A stretch of 22,994 nt of DNA from VRUE01 sp046733315 (GCA_046733315.1 JBKPOV010000159.1:1-22994); one strand, 5' to 3'; positions 8,280-15,924 are shown, counted from the stretch's first letter. Numbers and translations: made by a program. The notes: a model not told the origin generated them from the letters alone.

Positions 8280-9560
8280 ATGAGCGATAACGCGGCAGTG
8301 GCAGAGGCGGAGAAACCAGCGAGAGATACGGCTGGAGCCGAGGAGGGGCCAAAGTTCACCCTCGAGCTGAACCAGGACCAGAAGGACATCCGCGAGTGGG
8401 TACATGGCTTCGCCGAGGGCGTCGTCCGTCCTGCCGCCGAGGAATGGGACGAGCGCGAGGAGACACCCTGGCCGGTGATCCAGGAGGCCGCCAAGATCGG
8501 CCTCTACAGCTTTGAAGCGCTGGGCCAATTCTGGGCTGACGAGACCGGCCTGACGCTGCCGATCGCCAACGAGGAGCTCTTCTGGGGCGACGCCGGCATT
8601 GGCATGGCGATCATGGGTACCTCGCTGGCAGTTGCCGCAATCTTCGGGCAGGGAACCCCGGAGCAGATGGGCGAGTGGATCCCGCAGTGCTTCGGCACCG
8701 CCGACGATCCCAAGGTGGCCGCCTTCTGCGCGTCCGAGCCGGACGCCGGCTCGGATGTATCGGCGATTCGCACCGCCGCTAAGTACGACGAGGCGAGCGA
8801 TGAGTGGGTGATCAACGGCCAGAAGGCCTGGGCGACCAACGGCGGCATCGCCGACGTCCACGTCGTCATCGCCACCGTCGACCGCGAGCTCGGCTCGCGC
8901 GGTCACGCCGCCTTCGTGATCCCACCAGGGACGAAGGGCTGCGAGCAGGGGGCCAAGGTCAAGAAGCACGGCCTGCGCGCCTCGCATACGGCCGACGTCC
9001 ACCTCGACGATTGCCGCATTCCCGGCGCTTGCCTGCTCGGCGGCAAGGAGAAGCTCGACGAACGCCTGGCACGGGTGCGCGAGGGCAAGCGCGCCAAGTC
9101 ACAGGCGGCGATGCAGACCTTCGAGGCCAGTCGGCCGACCGTCGGGGCGCAGGCGCTCGGCATCGCCCGGGCTGCCTATGAGTACGCGCTCGACTACGCC
9201 AAAGAGCGCCGGCAGTTCGGCAGGGCGATCGTCGAGAACCAGTCGATCGCCTTCACCCTCGCCGACATGAAGCTGGAGATCGACGCCGCCCGCCTGCTCG
9301 TCTGGCGCGCCGCCTGGATGGGCCGCAGCGGCCAGAAATTCGAGAACGCCGAGGGGTCGATGTCGAAGCTCAAGGCCGGCGAGGTCGCCGTCTGGGCAAC
9401 CGAGCGGGCGATCCAGATCCTCGGCGGCAACGGCTACACGCGCGAGTTCCCGGTCGAGCGGATGCACCGCGACGCGAAGATCTACACGATCTTCGAGGGA
9501 ACCTCCGAGATCCAGCGCCTGGTCATCTCCCGCTCGATCTCCGGCGTTCACGTCAAATAG
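8280..9560 (+). CDS. Acyl-CoA dehydrogenase family protein
   Basis: 426 residues, a typical length. FAD-dependent alpha,beta-dehydrogenation of an acyl-CoA thioester, passing electrons to electron-transfer flavoprotein. Visible family signatures are FCASEPDAGSDVSAI (flavin and substrate-binding strand, around residue 155), INGQKAWATNGG, RRQFGRAIVENQSIAF, and IQILGGNGYTREFPVERMHRDAK. The C-terminal IFEGTSEIQ carries the catalytic base at Glu406. The N-terminus has a hydrophilic Ala/Glu-rich extension of about 30 residues before the first helix. No other beta-oxidation gene is adjacent, so the acyl substrate cannot be assigned. The gene converges with nfo, with 72 nt between the stops and no clear terminator there. 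Confidence 0.95.
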   Translation: MSDNAAVAEAEKPARDTAGAEEGPKFTLELNQDQKDIREWVHGFAEGVVRPAAEEWDEREETPWPVIQEAAKIGLYSFEALGQFWADETGLTLPIANEELFWGDAGIGMAIMGTSLAVAAIFGQGTPEQMGEWIPQCFGTADDPKVAAFCASEPDAGSDVSAIRTAAKYDEASDEWVINGQKAWATNGGIADVHVVIATVDRELGSRGHAAFVIPPGTKGCEQGAKVKKHGLRASHTADVHLDDCRIPGACLLGGKEKLDERLARVREGKRAKSQAAMQTFEASRPTVGAQALGIARAAYEYALDYAKERRQFGRAIVENQSIAFTLADMKLEIDAARLLVWRAAWMGRSGQKFENAEGSMSKLKAGEVAVWATERAIQILGGNGYTREFPVERMHRDAKIYTIFEGTSEIQRLVISRSISGVHVK

Positions 9561-9632
9561 CTCTAGCTCCAACGGGCTCTCTCGACGCGGTCTCGAGACA
9601 GTTGTCCCAGCCACCGTGATGGGGGGCGGCGT

Positions 9633-10496
9633 TTAGCGCTGGCGTCTTTTCAGGCCAGCTTTTCGGAGCCGCTTTGCTGTCTGGACTTCTTTCTTGTCGG
9701 GGCCTTTCTTGATTGGGCCGGGAGTCTCCAGGGTTGCTGGCAGGCCCTCGAACCTTGGCTCTGAGAGGAAGGCGGAGAGACCTTGTTTTCCCATCTCGCC
9801 TTCGCCGAGGTTGGCGTGGCGGTCGCGGCAGGAGCCGAGGGGGGCGGCGGCGTCGTTGACGTGGAGGCATTGGAGGCGGTCGAGGCCTACCTTGGCGTCG
9901 GCTTCGTCGACGACCTTGGTGAGGTGGGCCTCGTCGGTCACGTCGTAACCCTGCACGAAGAGGTGGCATGAGTCGAGGCAGAGGCCGAGGCGCTTGCCGC
10001 CGCCGGCCAGCTCGATCAGCTTGGCGGTCTCGTCGAAGTCGCGACCCAGTAGGCCCTTGTGGCCAGCGGTCTGCTCGAGCAGCAGGGGACAGCGCTCGCT
10101 GTCTTTCAGCGCCGCCGCGATCGTTTTTGCCGCGCGCTTAATTGACGGGTTGAGCGGCTCGCCGACCTGCGCGCCAGGGTGCAGAACGACTCCGGAAGCG
10201 CCAATTTCGTCGCCGATCCGCAGCGCGTGCGTGAGCGACGCCAGCGACTTCTTGCGCAGCTCTTTGTCTTTAGTCGCGCAGTTGATCAGGTAGACGGCAT
10301 GAATTACGACCGCTTCGACCGGCGAATCGGCCATCGCCTCTTTAAAGGCGGTGAAGTCATCCGGCCCGTATCTGGTCGGACGCCACATGCGCGGGCTCTG
10401 GTTGAAGATCTGGATCGATTCGCAACCGCGCTCGGCGCCTCTCTCGATTGCCTTGTCGAGCCCGCCGGAGGTCGATACGTGGGCGCCGACCAGCAT
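9633..10496 (-). CDS. nfo: Endonuclease IV, AP endonuclease of base-excision repair
   Basis: 287 residues, the usual size for Nfo. It cleaves the DNA backbone 5' of abasic sites and removes 3' blocking groups in base-excision repair, using three zinc ions in a TIM barrel. All nine metal ligands known from the E. coli enzyme can be placed by motif and spacing: His66, His106, Glu141, Asp175, His178, His212, Asp225, His227 and Glu257. The motifs are VVIHAVYL, VLHPGAQ, LLLEQTAG, LCLDSCHLF, LHVNDA, SCRDRHANLGEG and TLETPG. The last 25 residues are a Lys/Arg-rich tail that may help DNA binding. ATG at 10496 begins the first barrel strand (MLVGAHVSTSGG) and lies 7 nt after a TAGGAT -10-like hexamer, with no Shine-Dalgarno sequence, so it may be leaderless. 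It is in the same direction as the two genes upstream on this strand. Confidence 0.97.
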   Translation of the reverse strand: MLVGAHVSTSGGLDKAIERGAERGCESIQIFNQSPRMWRPTRYGPDDFTAFKEAMADSPVEAVVIHAVYLINCATKDKELRKKSLASLTHALRIGDEIGASGVVLHPGAQVGEPLNPSIKRAAKTIAAALKDSERCPLLLEQTAGHKGLLGRDFDETAKLIELAGGGKRLGLCLDSCHLFVQGYDVTDEAHLTKVVDEADAKVGLDRLQCLHVNDAAAPLGSCRDRHANLGEGEMGKQGLSAFLSEPRFEGLPATLETPGPIKKGPDKKEVQTAKRLRKAGLKRRQR

Positions 10497-10503
10497 CGAG
10501 GCG

Positions 10504-10509
10504 ATCCTA
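10504..10509 (-). promoter_or_regulatory. Candidate -10 element (TAGGAT on the minus strand) for leaderless nfo mRNA
   Basis: On the minus strand TAGGAT is followed by 7 nt and then the nfo ATG at 10496. No Shine-Dalgarno sequence or clear -35 is present. Confidence 0.4.
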
Positions 10510-10541
10510 TTGACGAGCGGCGCAGGCGGGGGCCTGCTCAG

Positions 10542-10796
10542 CTACTCCAGGTCTGCGTCGGTTGGCTCCTCATCTGCCGGGTGGACGATCCGTTGCGCCA
10601 CCGACCAACGCACCTCCACATCGCGATAGGCGACTCCCTCCTCCGGCTCCTCGGGGATGTTGTCCCGCTCCACCTCGACCTCTGTTTCATGATCGGGTTC
10701 GCCGTAGTAGCTGACCTTCTTCTCCGGAACCCGGCCGAACTTCAGCTCCTTCGCCTTGACGGAAGTGAAAAAGTCGAGGTCAGGCCGGCCCTTCAT
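10542..10796 (-). CDS. Small conserved actinobacterial protein of unknown function
   Basis: 84 residues, strongly acidic towards the C-terminus. Distinct features are an opening DLDFFTSVKAKELKF, a central YYGEPDHETEVEVERDNIP and a closing GVAYRDVEVRWSVAQR. I recall proteins of this pattern in other Actinobacteria, without known function. Its ATG at 10796-10794 overlaps the TGA of the upstream gene (10795-10793) as ATGA, so the two are almost certainly co-translated and likely act together. There is no signal peptide, membrane segment or cysteine. It may be a partner of the repeat protein encoded just upstream. Confidence 0.75.
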   Translation of the reverse strand: MKGRPDLDFFTSVKAKELKFGRVPEKKVSYYGEPDHETEVEVERDNIPEEPEEGVAYRDVEVRWSVAQRIVHPADEEPTDADLE

Positions 10797-11884
10797 CCGG
10801 CACTCACCGCCTTCTCGATGTCGTGGACGGTGACGCGCCCTTCGGCGCCGGATCCCTCCACCTCGTCGATGTCGAGCCCCAGCTCCTCCGCCTTCCGCAG
10901 TGCCCCCGTGGTGGCGTTGTGCTTGGTCGCCCGGCGTTGACGTCGCCGCTCGCCCATCTCCAGCGCCTTATGCGAGGCAGCGAGGCCCAGCTCCTTCGCC
11001 TCATCGCTGGCCGCGGCGCCAAGCTCTTTGGCGAGGAGCTTCGCGACCTGCTTGGCGAGCTGTCCGCTGGAGGGACCTTGACCCTCTTGGCCTTCGCCGC
11101 CGTTGCCCCCGCCGCCCCCGGCGAGCGCACCCAGTGCGCCTGCGCCCTGGCCGAGGCCACCGACCGCCTGCCCAGCGCCTTCGCCCAGCCCGCCGACCGC
11201 CTTACCGGCACCGCCGCCGATCTCTTCGACCGCGCCACCCGCGCCCTTGCCGACGTCCTGCACGGCCCCGCCTGCACCCTTGCCGACGTCTTTGACGGCT
11301 CCCTCGGCTCCTTCGCCGACGTCCTCGACCGCGCTGCCGGCGCCTTCACCGATCTGCCCGACTGCTTTGTTGGCGCCTTCGCCGACTTCGCCGACCGCTT
11401 TGCCCGCGCCTTCGGTGACCGGTTCCAGCGCGTGGGCGATCTCTTTCAGCACGTCCGGGTTACGGTCGAGCGTGGTCAGGACCCGGTCGATGATCGCCGT
11501 CACATGGTCGAGGCGCGCCCGCAGCAGCGCCTGGGCTTCGACGCCCTTGATGTTGAGTTCGACCTTCCCCAGCTCGGCATGGACGCCGACGCTGAGCTTG
11601 ACCAAGTCCAGCACCTCTGCGTGGAGCGAGATCCGGGCCACGAGGTCGTCCAGCTCGAAGTGGATCTCGTCGACCTTGACCACTGGGATGTCGACGACGA
11701 CGTCGGGCTCGTCGGTATCGCTGATTTCGCCCGGGTCGATGATCGTGTAATCCTCATACATGCGCTCCGGCACGGTCTTGTCGGAGCCTTGATTCCGAGG
11801 CTTCCCGTTGGAACTTCGTTTCTTCTGCGGGGTCGGGCTTTTGTTGCGGCCGCGGCCGCTTTTGCGCCTGGTCTGCTGCGCCAT
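10793..11884 (-). CDS. Eleven-residue-repeat protein with C-terminal E3-binding-like domain, function unknown
   Basis: 363 residues from ATG 11884, which follows a good ribosome site on the minus strand (GGAGAGGTGG, about 8-10 nt). Layout: a basic, disordered N-terminus (1-40); a conserved-looking region (about 56-150, with VDEIHFELDDL, LDLVKLSVGVHAELG and KGVEAQALL); and nine consecutive 11-residue repeats (160-258, consensus AGxAVxDVGxG). A Gly-rich hinge, an Ala/Lys helix (275-310) and a basic stretch follow. The C-terminal segment LGLDIDEVEGSGAEGRVTVHDI matches the pattern of the peripheral subunit-binding (E3-binding) domain of 2-oxoacid dehydrogenase E2 subunits. No lipoyl or acyltransferase domain is present. 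The repeats could form an amphipathic helix on a lipid or particle surface (inference). It is coupled to the 84-residue gene and divergent from gltX across 129 nt. Confidence 0.85.
   Translation of the reverse strand: MAQQTRRKSGRGRNKSPTPQKKRSSNGKPRNQGSDKTVPERMYEDYTIIDPGEISDTDEPDVVVDIPVVKVDEIHFELDDLVARISLHAEVLDLVKLSVGVHAELGKVELNIKGVEAQALLRARLDHVTAIIDRVLTTLDRNPDVLKEIAHALEPVTEGAGKAVGEVGEGANKAVGQIGEGAGSAVEDVGEGAEGAVKDVGKGAGGAVQDVGKGAGGAVEEIGGGAGKAVGGLGEGAGQAVGGLGQGAGALGALAGGGGGNGGEGQEGQGPSSGQLAKQVAKLLAKELGAAASDEAKELGLAASHKALEMGERRRQRRATKHNATTGALRKAEELGLDIDEVEGSGAEGRVTVHDIEKAVSAG
11111..11407 (-). repeat. Nine tandem 33-bp coding repeats (11-residue units)
   Basis: Inside the 363-residue protein, alanine recurs exactly every 11 codons at residues 160, 171, 182, 193, 204, 215, 226, 237 and 248. 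Each unit resembles AGxAVxDVGxG, with the D position drifting to E or G and V to I or L. There is no indel across nine units, while the DNA of units differs at many third positions, so selection has kept the protein period. Confidence 0.9.
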
Positions 11885-12013
11885 CTTTCTTCCACCTCTC
11901 CGACGGGTTCGATTCCTCTTCCCAAAAGGAAGTTCCCGTTGCATGGAAGGCCAAACGCCGGAGCGCCGGGGCCAGAGGCCGCTCGCGATCTTTGTGGAAA
12001 CATCCGCGGCCAG

Positions 12014-13378
12014 ATGGCCGCCGGCACACCCCGCCTCCGCTTTGCTCCCTCGCCCACCGGCGCGCTGCACATTGGCGGGGCGCGCACCGCGCTCTACAAC
12101 TGGCTCGCCGCCCGCCATGACGGGGGCGAGCTGGTGCTGCGGATCGAGGACACCGACCGGGAGCGCTCGACCGAGGAGAACGTCGCCCAGATCCTTGACG
12201 CGATGGAGTGGCTCGAGCTGGACTGGGACGTGGGCCCGGTCTCGCAGGCCTCGCGGGCAGATCGGCACGCCGAGGCGCTGCGGCAGCTGCTCGATTCCGG
12301 CGCCGCCTATCGCGACGCGGCCACGGCCAAGGACGTCGAGGCGTGGAAGGCCGAGCACGGGGCCGATCGGGGCTACCGCGGCACGCCCGCAAGCGACGAG
12401 AGCGGTGCCGTGCGGCTGCGCGTGCCCGACGAAGGGGAGACCGTCGTCGATGACCTGATTCGTGGCCTGGTCCGCTTTCCCAACCGCAGCTATGACGACT
12501 TCGTTATCGCCCGTGGCGATGGCTCGGTCCTCTACAACTTCGCCGTCGCCGTCGACGACGCCGAGATGGGAGTCACCGAGGTGGTGCGGGGCGATGACCA
12601 CCTCTCCAACACGCCGAAGCAGCTGCTCGTTCTCACGGCGCTCGGGCACGAGCCGCCGCGCTACGCCCACCTGCCCCTGCTCCACGGCCCGGACGGTAAG
12701 AAGCTCTCCAAGCGCCACGGGGCGGCCTCGGTGCAGGAGATGCGCGACGCCGGCTACCTGCCGGCCGCCGTTCGCAACTACCTGGCCCTACTCGGCTGGG
12801 GGACCGACGACGACACGACGGTGATGCCCACCGAGGAGCTGATCGCGCGCTTCCGGGTCGAGGATGTCGGCCGCTCCGCGGCGATCTTCGATGAGAAGAA
12901 GCTGCGCTGGCTGAACGGGCGTTTCATGCGTGAGCTGCCGCTCGAGGACTACACGGCAGCTGTGGCGCGGCACCTCGGGCGGGAGCCCGACCAACGCCTT
13001 CGGGACGCCTGCACGATTGCCCAGGAGAAAGCCCAGACGCTAAACGAGGTCTGGGACCTGATCCGCTTCCTGTTCGAGCCGCCGGTCGAGGACGAGAAGG
13101 CTTGGGACAAGGTGATGAAAGACGGCGCGCTCGCCGCTCTCGAGGCCGCCCGCGCAAGCCTAGATGGACTGAGCGTCTTCGATCCGCAGGCGGTGGAGGC
13201 GGCATTGAGCCCAATCCCAGACCAAATCGGTGCCAAGCCGGGCAAGGTCTACCAGCCGATCCGCGTGGCGATTACCGGTACCTCGGTCTCGCCGGGAATA
13301 TTCGAGTCCCTCGCCGCACTCGGCCGCGAGGAATCGCTTTCCAGGATCGACGCGGCGCTGGCTCGCTTGCGGTCCTAG
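12014..13378 (+). CDS. gltX: Glutamate--tRNA ligase
   Basis: 454 residues, slightly shorter than many bacterial GluRS (about 470-490). It charges tRNA-Glu with glutamate. The class I signatures are visible: the HIGH-type motif in FAPSPTGALHIGGART (His19-Ile-Gly-Gly) and the KMSKS-type loop as KLSKR (230-234). Other GluRS landmarks are RIEDTDRERS, VVRGDDHLSNT, YLALLGWG and KLRWLNGRFMRE. ATG 12014 (MAAGTPRLRFAPSPTG) is the only sensible start. The frame stays open further upstream, but that part lies opposite the divergent 363-residue gene. No clear Shine-Dalgarno sequence precedes it. The C-terminal anticodon-binding region ends at IDAALARLRS. Confidence 0.97.
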   Translation: MAAGTPRLRFAPSPTGALHIGGARTALYNWLAARHDGGELVLRIEDTDRERSTEENVAQILDAMEWLELDWDVGPVSQASRADRHAEALRQLLDSGAAYRDAATAKDVEAWKAEHGADRGYRGTPASDESGAVRLRVPDEGETVVDDLIRGLVRFPNRSYDDFVIARGDGSVLYNFAVAVDDAEMGVTEVVRGDDHLSNTPKQLLVLTALGHEPPRYAHLPLLHGPDGKKLSKRHGAASVQEMRDAGYLPAAVRNYLALLGWGTDDDTTVMPTEELIARFRVEDVGRSAAIFDEKKLRWLNGRFMRELPLEDYTAAVARHLGREPDQRLRDACTIAQEKAQTLNEVWDLIRFLFEPPVEDEKAWDKVMKDGALAALEAARASLDGLSVFDPQAVEAALSPIPDQIGAKPGKVYQPIRVAITGTSVSPGIFESLAALGREESLSRIDAALARLRS

Positions 13379-13508
13379 CGGACAAACCCAACCGCTGAAT
13401 TCCACCCAATTGGACAAATAGCGCTTTTCTGCACCCTAATTTTGGGGATGCCGGGGCTAAACCGTGCGTCCTTTGCTGCCGATGAGGCAGTCGAGGACTT
13501 TTCCAGCA

Positions 13509-14591
13509 ATGGAGACAACCCAACCCCACACCAACGGCAAGGCAAAAGCCGGTGCCGCCAGCAAGGACGGCAGTGGCCGTCCCGCGCCGGGCGCCCGTCT
13601 TGCCGCCGCGTTCGAGGCGGTCGAGAAGTTCCCGGTCTTGCTCGAGTCGCGGGCCAGGGTCATGCACGCTGCCACGGCCGAGACCGCTCGGGTGGGAGAG
13701 CTGGTCGAGGCGGTCGAGGCCGACGTCGGGCTTTCGATCGCAGTGCTGCGCTTCGCGAATCGCACCTCGGTGCCCGTCGCCAGCGTCGGCTCGGTTCCGG
13801 CCGCGATCGACATTCTCAAGCCCTCCGGAGTGCTTGCGATCGCCGGCACCGCGCCGGTCTTCGACTTCTTCGAGACCAACGGGGGGCGCGAGATGCGTCC
13901 CGAGCGCTTCCGCGTCCATGCCCTCGCCACCCAGCAGGCCGCCGATGAGATCGGCCGCGCCGTTGGCTGGGAGGACCGCGACGAACTTGCCGTTGCCTCG
14001 CTTCTTCACGACGTCGGCCGCCTCGTCATCGCCAACCTGCACCCGGGAGATCGTGGCCACTTCGAGGCGTTCGCCAAAACCCCCGAGCAGCGCCTGCGTG
14101 AGGAACGCGATCGCCTCGGCATCGACCACGCGCTCGTCGGCGGCGTTCTCGCCCGGCGCTGGAACCTGCCGCAGCGCATCGCCGTCGCGATCGAGCGCCA
14201 CCACGCCGAGGACGCCGAAGGCCTGGCGGCGATGGTCGCAACCGCCGACATGGTCGCCCACTACAGCCAGGGTGAGTCGGTCTCGCCCGAGCGGCTGCAC
14301 GGCTCGGCTAAACGCTGTGGGCTCAGCCCGGATGCCCTGCGTGACCTGCTTTATCAGCTTCCCTACGCCCGCAACGACGTTTCGCGCGTCTCCGAGCCCT
14401 GCCCGCTCTCGGCCCGCGAGCTCGACGTCCTCCGCCATCTCTCCGAGGGCATGGTCTACAAGCAAATCGCGGGCGAGATGCAGCTCTCCGTCTCGACCAT
14501 CCGCACCCATCTCCACAACGTCTACGGCAAGATCGGCGCCGTGGACCGAGCGCAAGCGGTTCTCACCGCGCGTGATCGCGGCTGGATCTAA
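13509..14591 (+). CDS. HDOD-domain regulator fused to a LuxR-type DNA-binding domain
   Basis: 360 residues from ATG 13509; in-frame GTG 13464 would add 15 residues. The N-terminal 30 residues are a polar linker. Residues about 35-250 form a HDOD domain (ARLAAAFEAVEKFPVL, LVEAVEADVGLSIAVLRFANR, VPAAIDIL). Unlike most HDOD proteins it keeps an HD pair (LLHDVGRL, His167-Asp168) and a later HH motif (ERHHAED), so a metal-dependent phosphohydrolase remnant is possible. The C-terminal 65 residues are a LuxR/NarL helix-turn-helix (PLSARELDVLRHLSEG, YKQIAGEMQLSVSTIRTHLHNVYGKIG). It probably senses a signal through the HDOD part and controls transcription. It converges with a second LuxR-type gene on the other strand. 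The ligand is unknown. Confidence 0.88.
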   Translation: METTQPHTNGKAKAGAASKDGSGRPAPGARLAAAFEAVEKFPVLLESRARVMHAATAETARVGELVEAVEADVGLSIAVLRFANRTSVPVASVGSVPAAIDILKPSGVLAIAGTAPVFDFFETNGGREMRPERFRVHALATQQAADEIGRAVGWEDRDELAVASLLHDVGRLVIANLHPGDRGHFEAFAKTPEQRLREERDRLGIDHALVGGVLARRWNLPQRIAVAIERHHAEDAEGLAAMVATADMVAHYSQGESVSPERLHGSAKRCGLSPDALRDLLYQLPYARNDVSRVSEPCPLSARELDVLRHLSEGMVYKQIAGEMQLSVSTIRTHLHNVYGKIGAVDRAQAVLTARDRGWI

Positions 14592-14623
14592 GCACCAAGC
14601 GCCGCCTCCTCTGCTCCCGGGCG

Positions 14624-14681
14624 GCCGCGCCCATCACACCCGGCGATCTCGCGCTCGCCCTCCCGCGTCCGGGGGCGCGGC
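14624..14681. terminator. Possible bidirectional transcription-stop hairpin between convergent regulators
   Basis: A perfect 9-bp inverted repeat (GCCGCGCCC at 14624-14632, GGGCGCGGC at 14673-14681) with a 40-nt GC-rich interval lies between the two convergent stop codons. There is no T-tract, and such repeats arise by chance in GC-rich DNA, so this is weak. Confidence 0.25.
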
Positions 14682-14686
14682 TAGCG

Positions 14687-15310
14687 CTACTCGATCAAGG
14701 ACTCGCGCAGGGCAATCGCCACCGCGTGAGTTCTATTGCGTGCTTCCAGGCGGGCGAGGGCGTTCTTGGTGTGGGTCTTGATCGTTTCCTCGCTGAGGTC
14801 CAGCTCGCGAGCGGCGACGGTGGTCGATTCCCCGTTGGCGAGCAGCTGCAGGATTTCCCGCTGGCGCTTGGTCAGTTTGCCCCGGCTACCGCTCGGGGGC
14901 ACGTCGGGATCGACGAAGCGTTCCTGGGCGAGGGCGGCCTGAGTCGCCCGTAGCAGCAGGTCGATGCTGGCGGTGCGGGAGATGTAGGCGTTGGCGCCGG
15001 CCTGCAGGGCAGCGCTGGCGAGGTGGCGCTCGGCGCGCTCGCCGTGCGCGACGATGCCGAGACCGGGTTCGGACTTGAGCATCGTGCGGATCGTCTCCGT
15101 GGCGCCGAGGGGGACCGGGGTGAGCCCGTCCGGACGGCGCCGCATGTCGACGATGGCGACGTCAAAGCTGCCGACGTCACGCACGAGATCGACCCCCTCC
15201 TCGCGACTGGTCGCCTCCTGAACCTCGAAGCGATCCTGCAGCGCACGGCGCACACCGATCCGAACGATCGGGTGACCGTCAACGACAAGGCAATGTGGAC
15301 GCTCGCTCAG
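14687..15310 (-). CDS. NarL/LuxR-family response regulator with degenerate receiver domain
   Basis: 207 residues if translation starts at CTG 15310. The usual alternative, GTG 15253 (188 residues), would cut off the first receiver strand. Upstream of that GTG the same frame continues with LVVDGHPIVRIGV, the standard first strand of a NarL-type receiver, back to a TGA stop. That interval has no ATG, GTG or TTG; CTG 15310 has GGAAG about 5 nt before it. Asp55 (VAIVDM) is the normal phosphorylation site. The acidic pair is Asp11-Gly12 instead of Asp-Asp, the conserved Ser/Thr is missing in GIVAHGER, and the conserved Lys is Arg112 (AYISRT). The C-terminal HTH is intact (LTKRQREILQLLANGES, ELDLSEETIKTHTKNALARL). 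No histidine kinase is adjacent. It may be controlled without phosphorylation. Confidence 0.85.
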   Translation of the reverse strand: MSERPHCLVVDGHPIVRIGVRRALQDRFEVQEATSREEGVDLVRDVGSFDVAIVDMRRRPDGLTPVPLGATETIRTMLKSEPGLGIVAHGERAERHLASAALQAGANAYISRTASIDLLLRATQAALAQERFVDPDVPPSGSRGKLTKRQREILQLLANGESTTVAARELDLSEETIKTHTKNALARLEARNRTHAVAIALRESLIE

Positions 15311-15390
15311 GACCGCTTCCGATATTTGTGTTCGGCGATGGCTCCATCGTCAGCCCTGGAGCCCGTTGCCCCCGATCCTAACCCAGCCGG

Positions 15391-15417
15391 TCCGAACGGT
15401 GCGGTAGAAAGTTCGGA
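15391..15417 (+). promoter_or_regulatory. Candidate autoregulatory operator over the rrf2 start
   Basis: A perfect 7-bp inverted repeat, TCCGAAC (15391-15397) and GTTCGGA (15411-15417), with 13 nt between, overlaps the rrf2 start codon and a -10-like TAGAAA (15405-15410). Rrf2 regulators commonly repress their own promoter through dyads of about this size. Confidence 0.45.
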
Positions 15418-15815
15418 TGATCTCGATCACCTCGAAGTCGCGCTACGCAGTGGTCGCGATGGCGGAGCTGGCGCGCTCGGGCGAGCGGCCCATCCCGATC
15501 AAGGAACTGGCCGAGCGCCGCGACATCCCCGAGCAATTCCTCGAGCAGCTTTTTTCGACCCTGCGCCGCGCCGGTCTACTGACTAGCCACCGCGGCATGC
15601 GCGGCGGCTACACGCTCTCGCGAGCCCCCGAGGAGATCTCCGTGCTCGAGGTCGTCCAGGCCCTTGACGGCAAGGTCGGCCAAGAGGCCGACGAGGCCGG
15701 CGGCATCTGGTCCGAGGGTGTCACCGCCCTGCGCAAGGTCTTCAGCCAAACCACAATCGCCGAAATCGCCCGCCGCGAAGCAGAGGCCGCCGGCAGCGGC
15801 ATGTACTTCATTTAG
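15417..15815 (+). CDS. Rrf2-family transcriptional regulator lacking Fe-S cysteines
   Basis: 132 residues. The N-terminal winged helix-turn-helix is typical (MISITSKSRYAVVAMAELARSG, IPIKELAERRDIPEQFLEQL, LRRAGLLTSHRGMRGGYTLSRAP). A dimerisation helix follows (ITVLEV-type sequence ISVLEVVQALDG). The IscR/NsrR-type cysteines that hold an iron-sulfur cluster are absent, as there is no cysteine at all in the protein. It resembles CymR-type or other cluster-free members, so the signal is unknown. The 3' end of the gene (codons GMYFI and stop) is the left boundary of the integrated element, and the same six codons recur at 21614-21631. The gene is divergent from the response regulator, with 106 nt between starts. 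Confidence 0.92.
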   Translation: MISITSKSRYAVVAMAELARSGERPIPIKELAERRDIPEQFLEQLFSTLRRAGLLTSHRGMRGGYTLSRAPEEISVLEVVQALDGKVGQEADEAGGIWSEGVTALRKVFSQTTIAEIARREAEAAGSGMYFI

Positions 15816-15923
15816 AGCGAGCCGCATGGCCATTGCGATTCCGCTTGTTCAAGCGGTTCGCAGTCCGGCTGGGTCCGGTTGTTTCCGGTCGTACTGGCGC
15901 ACAACTGGCGCACCAGTGGCGCA
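15798..15923 (+). repeat. Left attachment-like repeat (attL candidate)
   Basis: Aligns without gaps to 21614-21739 at 107 of 126 positions (19 mismatches by hand). It begins with the identical 14-mer GGCATGTACTTCAT inside the rrf2 C-terminus. It then holds a palindrome CCGCTT-GTTC-AAGCGG (15841-15856) and ends in three tandem 11-bp sites. Homology stops abruptly upstream of 15798, where the rrf2 coding sequence is unlike the sequence left of 21614. Confidence 0.8.
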
Positions 15924-15924
15924 C
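15893..15924 (+). repeat. Three tandem 11-bp arm-type integrase sites (left)
   Basis: ACTGGCGCAC at 15893 and 15904 and AGTGGCGCAC at 15915, spaced exactly 11 bp, one helical turn. The same motif recurs three times across the integrase stop codon (21535-21567) and in degenerate form at 21709-21740. Regular one-turn spacing and position next to an att core fit arm-type binding sites of tyrosine integrases. Confidence 0.6.

Noticed and set aside
11111..11407. Regular 33-bp repeats considered as a CRISPR array
   Set aside because: There are no unique spacers; the period is 11 codons and the repeats encode a conserved protein pattern.
10823..12013. Upstream extension of the gltX frame
   Set aside because: It lies opposite the 363-residue gene and its Ala/Asp/Phe-rich sequence is the mirror of the 11-residue repeats. 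GluRS proper begins at 12014.
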